Assembly (NCBI RefSeq): GCF_051209875.1
Contig: NZ_JBNTQY010000001.1
Location: 2,480,001 to 2,544,000, forward strand
DNA from: Emticicia sp051209875
GTDB lineage: Bacteria > Bacteroidota > Bacteroidia > Cytophagales > Spirosomataceae
Direction of reading: 5' to 3'
DNA length: 64,000 bases
Position numbers and translations under genes: made by a program. Of this stretch, positions 42,610-50,651 are shown one piece after another. How positions within the stretch are numbered: position 1 is the first letter of the stretch; each line of letters opens with the position of its first letter. Below the pieces are notes generated by a model. The model was not told where the DNA came from. It worked only from the letters and a program-made list of their open reading frames with translations, and searched no databases.

Positions 42610-43338
42610 ATGCTTTTATTCGATTACAAATCATATATTCCTCACCTTGCAATTGATTGCGTGATTTTTGGTTATAAAGAAAGAGAGCTTAAAGTGCTGA
42701 TTTCAAAGTTGTATTTTAATGGGGATATTTATTCGCTTCCAAGTGGTTTTATTTATAAGCAAGAAGGTATTGATGAAGCTGCACACCGTATTCTAAAAGA
42801 ACGTACTGGAATTTCTAATATTTTTTTGCAGCATTATAAAAACTTTGGTGAGGCCGAAAGAACTAATAAAGTAGTTCTTCAAAGTATTATAAATCAAAAC
42901 AAGGAATATTTTGAAAGTGAAGTAAACTTATCTAATGAAGAATTTGAATGGCTTACAAGCAGATTTATTTCATTGGGCTATTATGCCTTGGTGGATATGA
43001 ATAAAGTTATTCCAACAAAAACAGAGTTAGACGAGTCGATGGAATGGTATAATATCCATGAGATACCAAACATGATGATGGATCACAAAGAAATGATTGA
43101 AAAAGCTCTTGAGTCTTTGAGATTAAACCTTGATACCAACATTATTGTACTTAATCTTCTTCCTGAAACTTTCACAATGAAGGAAGTACAGGATCTCTAT
43201 GAAACTATTTTTGAAAAAGAGTACGCTCGAAATAATTTCCAAAAGAAAATATTGGAATTAAATGTTTTAGAACGCTTAGAAAAGAAATTTACTGGAGCAT
43301 CTAATAAAGCTCCATATTTGTATCGATTCAGAAAATAA
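42610..43338 (+). CDS. Nudix-domain transcriptional regulator 2 (NrtR/AraR-like), degenerate
   Basis: 242 residues, clearly paralogous to the protein at 16418-17143 over the full length; the last 60 residues, with the winged helix, are almost identical (NLLPETFTMKEVQ, YARNNFQKKIL, RLEKKFTGA). The Nudix box is further eroded: SGFIYKQEGIDEAAHRILKERTG has Ser for the first Gly pair and lacks the REUxEE glutamates, so hydrolase activity is not expected. The near-identity in the DNA-binding part, against more drift in the Nudix part, suggests the two bind the same operator but answer to different ligands. Divergent from the small secreted protein gene. Confidence 0.9.
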   Translation: MLLFDYKSYIPHLAIDCVIFGYKERELKVLISKLYFNGDIYSLPSGFIYKQEGIDEAAHRILKERTGISNIFLQHYKNFGEAERTNKVVLQSIINQNKEYFESEVNLSNEEFEWLTSRFISLGYYALVDMNKVIPTKTELDESMEWYNIHEIPNMMMDHKEMIEKALESLRLNLDTNIIVLNLLPETFTMKEVQDLYETIFEKEYARNNFQKKILELNVLERLEKKFTGASNKAPYLYRFRK

Positions 43339-43360
43339 TCATGCTAATGCAATTTTGCAT

Positions 43361-44353
43361 TTAATCAACAAGAAGGGCATCTCTTAGAATTGTGAAAGAT
43401 TTCAGTTTGGCATTTAAATCAAAAATATGCGAAGCTACCATCAATTCATCTATACCTGTTTCATCAATAAATGCGGAAAGATTTGTTTGGATTGTTTCTT
43501 TGCTTCCGTAAAATGTACAGGCAAGCATATTATTGACAGCACTTCTAACTTCTGGGATTTGATAACTTTCAGGAAATGTGCCTGATGGACTGAGTGGCTT
43601 ACGATTATTGGTAAGAATACCCACAAACAGACGTACTAAACTACTTAATAAAACATTCGCTTCTTCATCTGTGTCGGCTGAGAGCACATTGACACAAGCC
43701 ATCACATAAGGCTGAGCTAAAACAGCCGATGGTTTGAAATTATTTCGATAAATTTTGATGGCATTTCGAAATTGAGCAGGAGCAAAATGTGAAGCAAAAG
43801 CATAAGGAAGTCCCATTTCTGCTGCCAAATAGGCACTGTCAGTACTCGAACCTAATATCCAAAGCGGAATGTGCAAACCTTCACCAGGGAATGCTCTTAC
43901 TTTGGCAGTTTGATTTTTAGAACTAAAATATCTTTGTAATTGTCGGACATCCATAGGAAAATCTTGGGCAGTTTCCTGATTTCTTCTTAATGCCATTGAT
44001 GTGAGTTGGTCAGAGCCAGGAGCTCGACCTAATCCTAAATCTATTCTTTCAGGATATATGGTTTCTAAAGTACCAAATTGTTCGGCAATTACTAAAGGAC
44101 TATGATTAGGCAACATTATTCCACCAGAGCCTACACGAATACTATTGGTTTTTCCAGCTACGTGTCCAATTAAAACTGAAGTGGCTGAACTGGCTATGTA
44201 TTCCATATTATGGTGTTCGGCCATCCAAATACGTTTATAACCTAAGGATTCAGTATGTTTGGCAATTTCAACTGTATTGGCAATTGCTGTGCTGTGATTT
44301 CCACCTTCAACAACCGTTGCTAATTCCAACACAGATATGGGTATTTTTGTCAT
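43361..44353 (-). CDS. luciferase-like (LLM class) flavin-dependent oxidoreductase
   Basis: 330 residues, single TIM barrel of the bacterial-luciferase superfamily, MsnO8-like subgroup: ISVLELATVVEGG, YKRIWMAEHHNM, VGSGGIMLPNHSPLVIAEQFGTLETIYPERIDLGLGRAPGSD and WILGSSTDSAYLAAEMGLPYAFASHF. Uses reduced FMN or F420-like cofactor with oxygen or as a dehydrogenase; the substrate is not readable. Convergent with the Nudix regulator 2 gene (22 bp apart, containing a 16-bp AATGCAA-TTGCATT hairpin). No obvious operon partner: 174 AT-rich bases separate it from the next gene upstream, with nothing recognisable in them. Confidence 0.85.
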   Translation of the reverse strand: MTKIPISVLELATVVEGGNHSTAIANTVEIAKHTESLGYKRIWMAEHHNMEYIASSATSVLIGHVAGKTNSIRVGSGGIMLPNHSPLVIAEQFGTLETIYPERIDLGLGRAPGSDQLTSMALRRNQETAQDFPMDVRQLQRYFSSKNQTAKVRAFPGEGLHIPLWILGSSTDSAYLAAEMGLPYAFASHFAPAQFRNAIKIYRNNFKPSAVLAQPYVMACVNVLSADTDEEANVLLSSLVRLFVGILTNNRKPLSPSGTFPESYQIPEVRSAVNNMLACTFYGSKETIQTNLSAFIDETGIDELMVASHIFDLNAKLKSFTILRDALLVD

Positions 44354-44527
44354 TTTATTCTATTACTTTCTTTAATAACCTAAAGTTTATTTAGAAAGTT
44401 TCTATTTAATGGAATTCATTTAAAGAAAAAAACAAAAACTTCTCTCTAATTTTTTAATTAAAGTTTTTAATTTTTTGTAAAAAATATTCAAGAATTAACT
44501 CTATGTAAATATTTGATAATCAATAAG

Positions 44528-45436
44528 TTATATATTTGAATTGCTAATGAATGTTGTAAGATTTTGTATAACTTTATCAGAAAGTCGTTCAAAAGCTGCA
44601 TCCGTCATCCCTGAAGTTTTAGGCGAATAAATGATATTAGGATACTTTTCAAGCTGATTTAAACCAAAAGCTCCATCGTGGTCAAAAATTGCATAATTTC
44701 CTTCTTTTTTTACCCAATCATACATTGAATCTTCATCAAATGTTACACCGACCGATGTATTAATGAAAACAGCATTTGGTTTTATCAAAGCAAATTCGTC
44801 CTTACTTAAAAGTTTGGTTTTTCGAGGTAAATGTGTACTTATGACATCACTTTTACTTAAAAGTTCGCTTAAATTGACATATTTTAGATTAGCAGTTTCT
44901 GCGTCTCTTTTGCGGGTACGACTAAAATATAGCACATTCATTCCAAATGCTATAGCGACTTTGGCAACCATTTGTCCAACTGTACCGAAGCCAATAATTC
45001 CTAAAGTTTTGCCTTTTAGTTCAGTTTGTATAGATTTCCATTGATGTTTTCTTAATCCTTTTGCCAAAGAAATTAATTCTGCAAAAATGAACTCAACAAC
45101 GCCTTCATCTCCGTAGTCTTTTACACCTTTTACTACTATTTTTCTTTCTTCCGCAGCATCAATATTGACATTAGCCGAGGTTTTATCAATCAAACTGCAA
45201 CACATACCAATATATTTTAGAGCATTGGCATTTTCAATAATTTCTTTATCAATAGTAGTTTTCCAACTTACTAAAAGACAATCTGCATCACCAATTCTAT
45301 TGATTATTTCATCTTTATTGGTTGGGTAATCATTAAATATTTTAACTTCTTGCTCTGAATATTGGGAGAGCTTTTCTAAAGCAGGTGCAGTCAGTCGGGT
45401 ATTATCAACACAAACAATTTGACGAAATTTAGCCAT
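44528..45436 (-). CDS. D-2-hydroxyacid dehydrogenase homologue with replaced catalytic residues
   Basis: 302 residues with the two-domain layout of D-isomer-specific 2-hydroxyacid dehydrogenases. The nucleotide-binding GIIGFGTVGQMVA is intact and is followed by FSRTR, which suggests NADP rather than NAD. However, the residues that make up the family's active site are changed. The catalytic Arg position in NTSRG reads NTSVG (about residue 226), the Glu region (DVFExEP) reads DHDGAFGLNQ, and the catalytic His in TPHxxG is Lys in SPKTSG (about residue 272). It may bind nucleotide without this chemistry, or use another mechanism. No clear operon partner; a TATCTTTA -7-like box lies upstream. Confidence 0.85.
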   Translation of the reverse strand: MAKFRQIVCVDNTRLTAPALEKLSQYSEQEVKIFNDYPTNKDEIINRIGDADCLLVSWKTTIDKEIIENANALKYIGMCCSLIDKTSANVNIDAAEERKIVVKGVKDYGDEGVVEFIFAELISLAKGLRKHQWKSIQTELKGKTLGIIGFGTVGQMVAKVAIAFGMNVLYFSRTRKRDAETANLKYVNLSELLSKSDVISTHLPRKTKLLSKDEFALIKPNAVFINTSVGVTFDEDSMYDWVKKEGNYAIFDHDGAFGLNQLEKYPNIIYSPKTSGMTDAAFERLSDKVIQNLTTFISNSNI

Positions 45437-45491
45437 CGTTAGTAAATATTAATTTGATAAAGTATAATTCATTTAAAGATAGAACAAACAA

Positions 45492-45516
45492 AAAGAGTGA
45501 CCAAAAGCCACCCTTT
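45492..45516 (-). terminator. terminator after the esterase-like hydrolase
   Basis: On the minus strand AAAGGGTGGC and GTCACTCTTT pair over 10 bp with two G-T wobbles, followed by TTTGTTTG. The wobbles work only in the minus-strand RNA, fixing its direction. 41 bp past the stop at 45558. Confidence 0.75.
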
Positions 45517-45557
45517 ATATTTAATTTCTTGCGAATGATATTGTATGTGTAAATAAA

Positions 45558-46853
45558 TTACTTTTTCTTTTGTGCTGCCATCCATTCCATGATGGTCACT
45601 GGATGACCATTTAATAAGACTGGTGTACCATCAAAATCGAGTTTTGCAGCATTTACATGAGAATATATCCAAGACCAGTGACCTGTATAGTAATAATTTT
45701 TACCACCAAAAAAGCCAGAAAGATCAATTACATGGTCATAATATGAAAAGTGTAGATTCTTAGCTCCAGCAGCTTTCAAACGTTGATAAACAGGCACAAC
45801 AGTATTTTCTGGAACAGTAGTACCATCATCTTTTGAATGTACAAACCAAATTGGCACATTTTTGATACTATTTATTTGTTGATCAGTTATATATTGCGAC
45901 TGATAAGCCAAGGCACTGATATAGCCTGCTGCAAAATAATTCGGTTCATTTAGTATGAGCTTTAATGCCATATAACCACCATTAGAGCAGCCTCCAACAT
46001 AAATTCGTTTAGTGTCAATATCAGGGTGTGACTTTACAAAATCCTTGATAAGTGCCATCAGCCCTTTGTTATAGACATCATCTTCTTTTCCGTGAGTAGT
46101 TACACCGTCTTTGTTGTGCATCCAAGCACCAGGGCATTGGGGTGAAAGAACATAAGCACCTCCAAAATAATTTTGAATATCATCAGACGCATAATTAGCT
46201 GCTTTGTTTCCGAGAAGAGGAATAGTTGGATCAGTACCGCCTTCACCACCGCCATGAAGCCAGATAATTAGTGGAGATTTGGCCGCTTTATTTTTTGGAC
46301 TGAAAGCCGCATAAGACATGGTTTTTCCTGCTTCATAAGGATATTTTCCTGAAAGATCAAAGTCGTCAATTAAAGGGATGATTCTGTTTTTTTCTTTGTT
46401 CCAAACCTTGCTGGTTTTATTATCAGTGATGTTGACTTGGTATTTTACCCAACTATTTCCACGGCATTTGCCAGAAGTAGCATATTGAAAAGGGGAACCT
46501 AAAGGTAAATTTGGAGCAACTGATAATACCAATGTGATAAAACTGCCTTCTTTTACTCGATTACCTTTTTCATCAGAAATGTAAGCAAATACTACGTTTC
46601 TGATTCCTTTTGTCAGAGCGGCAGGGATTTCTACGCAATCTGAACTTCTTTCAACTGTAACAGAGTAGTCTTTAAAATCAACGACTTTTGTAGGAGCGTC
46701 CAAAGATAAAATAACTTTACTCACAGCTGGCCCCCAGTCATAGCCCTCCACCACAAGTGTATAGTCATTAGATGCCTGAACTGTATGAAAATAGGATAGG
46801 AATGTGCTGATTAGGTATAAGACTAAGGCTTTTTTAGAGATAAATGTTTTCAT
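45558..46853 (-). CDS. secreted alpha/beta hydrolase with N-terminal Ig-like domain (esterase/peptidase S9-like)
   Basis: 431 residues with a signal peptide (about 1-27). An Ig-like segment (about 30-150, YTLVVEGYDWGPAVSKVILSLD) precedes an alpha/beta hydrolase domain: PLIIWLHGGGEGG, SPQCPGAW, nucleophile in GCSNGGYMAL (about residue 290), VHSKDDGTTVP with the acid, and a His-containing C-terminal part (TGHWSWIYSHVN). This arrangement occurs in secreted esterases annotated as PHB-depolymerase-like or prolyl-oligopeptidase-like. Flanked by its own terminator; the 262 bp upstream to the GH106-like gene contains that gene's terminator. An ester-linked plant glycan or phenolic is the likely substrate. 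Confidence 0.82.
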   Translation of the reverse strand: MKTFISKKALVLYLISTFLSYFHTVQASNDYTLVVEGYDWGPAVSKVILSLDAPTKVVDFKDYSVTVERSSDCVEIPAALTKGIRNVVFAYISDEKGNRVKEGSFITLVLSVAPNLPLGSPFQYATSGKCRGNSWVKYQVNITDNKTSKVWNKEKNRIIPLIDDFDLSGKYPYEAGKTMSYAAFSPKNKAAKSPLIIWLHGGGEGGTDPTIPLLGNKAANYASDDIQNYFGGAYVLSPQCPGAWMHNKDGVTTHGKEDDVYNKGLMALIKDFVKSHPDIDTKRIYVGGCSNGGYMALKLILNEPNYFAAGYISALAYQSQYITDQQINSIKNVPIWFVHSKDDGTTVPENTVVPVYQRLKAAGAKNLHFSYYDHVIDLSGFFGGKNYYYTGHWSWIYSHVNAAKLDFDGTPVLLNGHPVTIMEWMAAQKKK

Positions 46854-47063
46854 ATGAATGATAGGTTTATAGAGAACTTTTTTACAAATATATACTTATT
46901 AGAATAGAATTTTGTATGTATAGTAGGCATAAAACTCTATCAGTAAAAAAGATAGACAAGTACTGAAATTAAGTAGATGAATAAGATTAATATTTTTATA
47001 GAAATATTCTTTTGTCAAGAATTAAAATTTAATCTAAAAAAGCTCTACTGTAATAAAATAAAA

Positions 47064-47092
47064 AATCAAGGGCGATAGTATCACCCTTGATT
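47064..47092 (-). terminator. terminator after the GH106-like gene
   Basis: AATCAAGGGTGAT and ATCGCCCTTGATT on the minus strand: 13-bp stem with one G-T wobble, 3-base loop, then TTTTTATTTTAT; 23 bp past the stop at 47116. Confidence 0.85.
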
Positions 47093-47115
47093 ATAAGTAT
47101 TACTTAATCAATTAC

Positions 47116-50100
47116 TTACTTTATTACAAAAATCCTTACATCACCCATCAAACCAGAAGGTAAAAGTGGTGAATTTGCTCTATAAAATGGCATGGTTGTG
47201 AATGTTGTCTTTACTTTTACATCAGGTTGAGCATCACCAATAAGTCTGTTAGCCCAAAGATTGGTTATTTTTACTTGGATAGTATTTTCACCTGATTTGA
47301 TCGCATCTGTAATGTCTAATTTAAAAGGCTTTTTCCAAGCAATACCTGCATTTTTCCCATTGATAATTACTTCAGCAATATTTTTAACATCGCCTAAATC
47401 AAGTACATAATTGCCAGCGATAGGAGTACTTATGTTGAAAGTATTTTCATAAGTTGCTGTTCCTGAAAAGTACTTAATATCTGAATCAGCATTTTCAGCC
47501 CAAGAACTTAATTTATCAAAAGTTACAGATTTATCTTTGAAACTTACTTTCCAAGGGCTTGAAATTTGGGTTAATGCTGTTTCAGTTTTTGATGGTTTTG
47601 TATAAGCAAGATTGCCTGTGGCACCTTTACTCAAAACGATGAAATACGCTTCCCACGATTCAAATTTTAGTGGAACGATTGTTCTACCATTTTTTATTTG
47701 GTAAGAAACTTTTTCTGTTTTTCCTGTTTGAGCATTCCATAGCTCAGGTACTTTTCCATTTACTCTGAAACTTACTTCAGCATCGGTTGAGTTATCACTT
47801 CTATTATCTAACCAATAAATATCTTGGTCGGCTGTTTGGCGGTGGCGATATAAAATTTTATTTTTTGCATTTGAGATAATAACATCAGGCTGAATATTTA
47901 TTTTATCAAATGAGGTTATGTTCGATTTCTTCCAAATCTCGTCAGCAATCTTCTGAAATTCAGCATCATTATCTGCTAAACTCGGCGATTTTTCAGGTTT
48001 ATTCCCTATCACTTTTATGCCCGCATCAACCAATGCTTTGATTTTTTTCAAAACGGGTAATGTCATAAATTTTGCACTCTCATCGAGTATCAAAACTTTG
48101 TATGTATTACCACTTTGAGCAATTAATTGACCATTTTTTGCTTGAATTGCATTGATTAATGCCGAAGAGTTTACGAAGTCAAATTCAAATCCTGCAGGAA
48201 TTGTTGGTAGCTTTTCACGAGTAACCCAAGTAATATTGGTGTTTTCTCCGTAATAATACAAAACATCGGCTACATTTCTACCTTGTTGTAGCATGTAGGA
48301 GCTTCTTCCTAAATATTCCATCCAAGCTTTACCACCATTTTCTGCCCAAGTTTCTTGACGAGTAAAATATTGTCCAAATGGCCCGAGTGAAAAGCCAGGT
48401 TTTTTATCATCAAGTGGCTGATGTACTGATGTATGAATCACAAAGCGATTTAGGCCAGAAGCAAACTCTAAATCAGCAGTACGTTTGAGACGTTCAGGAT
48501 TTTCTTGGAAAGGTTTTCCGACCGAAGTCATCGACTCGGCAGCTACAATAGGTTTGCCGTAAATGTTTGCAACCGAAGCAGATTCTCTAATATCTCCTTC
48601 GCTACGTACCTCTTCATCAGCACCTCCTACCAAACTTCCAGGAGTCCACATCGCCGACATTGGAATTTCAGCATTACGTTTGACGTCCATTCCATCGGCC
48701 AAATATATGCGACCATTTTCATGCGATTCGGTATATCGTTTCATTCCTCTTTTGTGTAATTCTTCTCCAATCACATCATAGTGATTTTCAGCAATTAGTT
48801 CGCCAATGGTTTTTCTGAAGTCCCACAAGAATTTTTCGCTTTCTTCCATATTTTTTACAACTCTGCCCGTTAAAACTGGCAGCCAAGGCATGATATTATA
48901 CCCACGTCTTTTCTGGAAATCTTCAGGAAATGTCTTTGTCCAAGTCATGTGCCCTGCCTCATAGCTATCTAAAACCATGTATTGCAAACCTTTTGCACCC
49001 ATCAAACCACCCGTAGCATCTTTGTACATATCTAAATAGGTATTGATGTATTTTCTAACAGCTTCTTTATCAAGCTTATCTACTTCTAAACCAGTGGCTT
49101 CGGGCGATGCTGGGTGATTTTGGCGACCTGTGAGTGAATAACCAAAACGCATAACAGACCAATTTCCTTCAGGAACTGCCCAATTCAACGTGCCGTCAGC
49201 ACTCATTTTTGAGGTTAAGTCAATTATATCATTCGGGGAAATTGCATCGGCATTTTGAGCTAAAAAAGTTTTTGTGTCTTCTGTCCAAGGCGAGAATCCC
49301 GCTTTATCTTCCAAGCGGTCGATGCGGTCTGTAGTATAAAGTACAAATTCAGCTACATTCACACCATCAGGCTTTGGCGTGCCACCACCACCTCCTCCTA
49401 ACATTCCTCCAAAAGGACTTTGTGCAGGTGGAAGTGTTTTAATCGCCATTCTCCAATATTTGGCGGTTGTTGGTGCAAATGAAACTGTATTTTGAGGTAC
49501 AGTACTACCAGAAATCGTAACCACATCTTTAAAATTTACACCATCATCACTTACTTTGAGGGTACGGTTTTCAGGCCCACCACGAAACTCTTCTAATGCT
49601 GTATGAATTGCTCCAACAATGGCAAGTGCTTTGAATGTTTGTGGAGATTCAAATTCATATTGGATCCACATATCCTGCCCAACTTCTAAAGGAGGAATCG
49701 TTACCGACTTTTCTAAATCATTGTCAGTAAGGTCTTTAAGTGTAAACGAGCCTCCACTCGAACTTACTTTTGGATTCAAAGATTGTAAGGTTTTTTCGTT
49801 TTTTGGTAAACGATAAGCTATCACAACTGCGTCTTGGTAGAAATTTGGTTGTTGTCCAACAAAACCGCCAGTCAAGCCCCCAGCACCTAATTTTGCATTT
49901 TGAAATTTTCCTAAATTATCGGCTGGTCGAGCTAATTTTCCAGAAAATGCTTTTCCGCCTTCAATATTGGTTTCGGTCCAAACATATTTTTTCATCGCAT
50001 CTTTTGGCTCAACCCATGGGCCACCCGTCACACTCCAACCTGGAGATCCAGCAATGGCCATTTCTAGGCCTTTTTTATCTGCAGTTTCAGTAGCAAACTT

Positions 50101-50394
50101 GAAGGTATCTTTCCATTCGGGTGTCATAAAAACAATTTTCTTGGGAACTACCACAGGTGTAAATAAGGCTGCATCGAAGTTCTGAAAGCCGCCAATTCCT
50201 ACACGGCTCATCCATTCAAGGTCTTTTTGGATGCCATCTTTGCTGATATTTCCATTCATCCAATGCCACCAAACTCTTGGTTTTGCGGCATTAGGTGGGT
50301 TTTGAAAATTTTGTTGTAGAGTGGTCTGTGAATAACTACTTTGAATGGCCAAAACGGCAAAAAAAACAAAGGATATTCTTGTACATTTTTTCAT
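47116..50394 (-). CDS. GH106-like alpha-L-rhamnosidase with discoidin-type insert, secreted
   Basis: 1092 residues with a signal peptide (about 1-22, SYSQ). The family-106 pattern is present: RVWWHWMNGNISKDGIQKDLEWM, GGFQNFDAAL, EMAIAGSPGWSVTGGPW, YMVLDSYEAGHMTWT, KRYTESHENGRIYLADGMD with likely catalytic acids, AESMTS, and a C-terminal galactose-binding-like sandwich (VIINGKNAGIAWKKPFKLDIT). Inserted at about 200-360 is a discoidin-like binding module with a run of glycines (near residue 340). It is only distantly like the GH106 protein at 39026-41908, so the two probably cut different linkages. Single gene with its own terminator and a -7 box at 50422-50429. Confidence 0.85.
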   Translation of the reverse strand: MKKCTRISFVFFAVLAIQSSYSQTTLQQNFQNPPNAAKPRVWWHWMNGNISKDGIQKDLEWMSRVGIGGFQNFDAALFTPVVVPKKIVFMTPEWKDTFKFATETADKKGLEMAIAGSPGWSVTGGPWVEPKDAMKKYVWTETNIEGGKAFSGKLARPADNLGKFQNAKLGAGGLTGGFVGQQPNFYQDAVVIAYRLPKNEKTLQSLNPKVSSSGGSFTLKDLTDNDLEKSVTIPPLEVGQDMWIQYEFESPQTFKALAIVGAIHTALEEFRGGPENRTLKVSDDGVNFKDVVTISGSTVPQNTVSFAPTTAKYWRMAIKTLPPAQSPFGGMLGGGGGGTPKPDGVNVAEFVLYTTDRIDRLEDKAGFSPWTEDTKTFLAQNADAISPNDIIDLTSKMSADGTLNWAVPEGNWSVMRFGYSLTGRQNHPASPEATGLEVDKLDKEAVRKYINTYLDMYKDATGGLMGAKGLQYMVLDSYEAGHMTWTKTFPEDFQKRRGYNIMPWLPVLTGRVVKNMEESEKFLWDFRKTIGELIAENHYDVIGEELHKRGMKRYTESHENGRIYLADGMDVKRNAEIPMSAMWTPGSLVGGADEEVRSEGDIRESASVANIYGKPIVAAESMTSVGKPFQENPERLKRTADLEFASGLNRFVIHTSVHQPLDDKKPGFSLGPFGQYFTRQETWAENGGKAWMEYLGRSSYMLQQGRNVADVLYYYGENTNITWVTREKLPTIPAGFEFDFVNSSALINAIQAKNGQLIAQSGNTYKVLILDESAKFMTLPVLKKIKALVDAGIKVIGNKPEKSPSLADNDAEFQKIADEIWKKSNITSFDKINIQPDVIISNAKNKILYRHRQTADQDIYWLDNRSDNSTDAEVSFRVNGKVPELWNAQTGKTEKVSYQIKNGRTIVPLKFESWEAYFIVLSKGATGNLAYTKPSKTETALTQISSPWKVSFKDKSVTFDKLSSWAENADSDIKYFSGTATYENTFNISTPIAGNYVLDLGDVKNIAEVIINGKNAGIAWKKPFKLDITDAIKSGENTIQVKITNLWANRLIGDAQPDVKVKTTFTTMPFYRANSPLLPSGLMGDVRIFVIK

Positions 50395-50421
50395 AGTTTA
50401 AAGAAATAAAAAGTGAATATT

Positions 50422-50429
50422 CAAAGATA
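50422..50429 (-). promoter_or_regulatory. -7 box of the GH106-like gene
   Basis: TATCTTTG on the minus strand, exact TAnnTTTG, 28 bp before the start codon at 50394. Confidence 0.55.
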
Positions 50430-50453
50430 AAATAGGATTGAATATGGATTGTC

Positions 50454-50466
50454 ATGTACTGTGCTG
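50454..50466. promoter_or_regulatory. shared motif ATGTACTGTGCTG upstream of the GH106-like gene
   Basis: Differs at one base from the motif 69-81 bp before GH78. Here it lies about 25 bp upstream of the -7 box, which would place it at or over the -33 region. Confidence 0.45.
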
Positions 50467-50526
50467 ACTTTTCTGAAAAAAATAAAATATTTTAAAAAAA
50501 TAAATAGTACAATCCGCTGAGAATAA

Positions 50527-50631
50527 AAAAACGGACACAAATAATATAGATATTATTATTGATATAGACTTTTCAGGTCATCCCTTCAAATCAATATTTT
50601 TAAAATATTTATATTATTTGTGTCCGTTTTT
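50527..50631 (-). terminator. long hairpin: 22-bp perfect inverted repeat with 61-base spacer
   Basis: Arms 50527-50548 and 50610-50631 are exact reverse complements; the outer part is ACGGACACAAATAATAT with flanking A/T runs. It begins 21 bp past the stop of the PQQ dehydrogenase gene on the minus strand, where it would fold and be followed by TTTTT. It could equally work in the other direction. The 61-base loop is unusually large for a terminator. Confidence 0.6.
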
Positions 50632-50651
50632 CTATGACACGAGCCTTTATT

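Noticed and set aside
43346..43361. 16-bp AATGCAA-TT-TTGCATT hairpin between the convergent Nudix regulator 2 and LLM genes.
   Set aside because: Short and AT-rich, overlaps the LLM stop codon and lacks a T-run; too weak to call a terminator.
46953..46959. Lone TAGACAA half-site upstream of the esterase-like gene, and another at 6316-6323.
   Set aside because: No matching inverted half at the right distance, so these are chance matches rather than Nudix operators.
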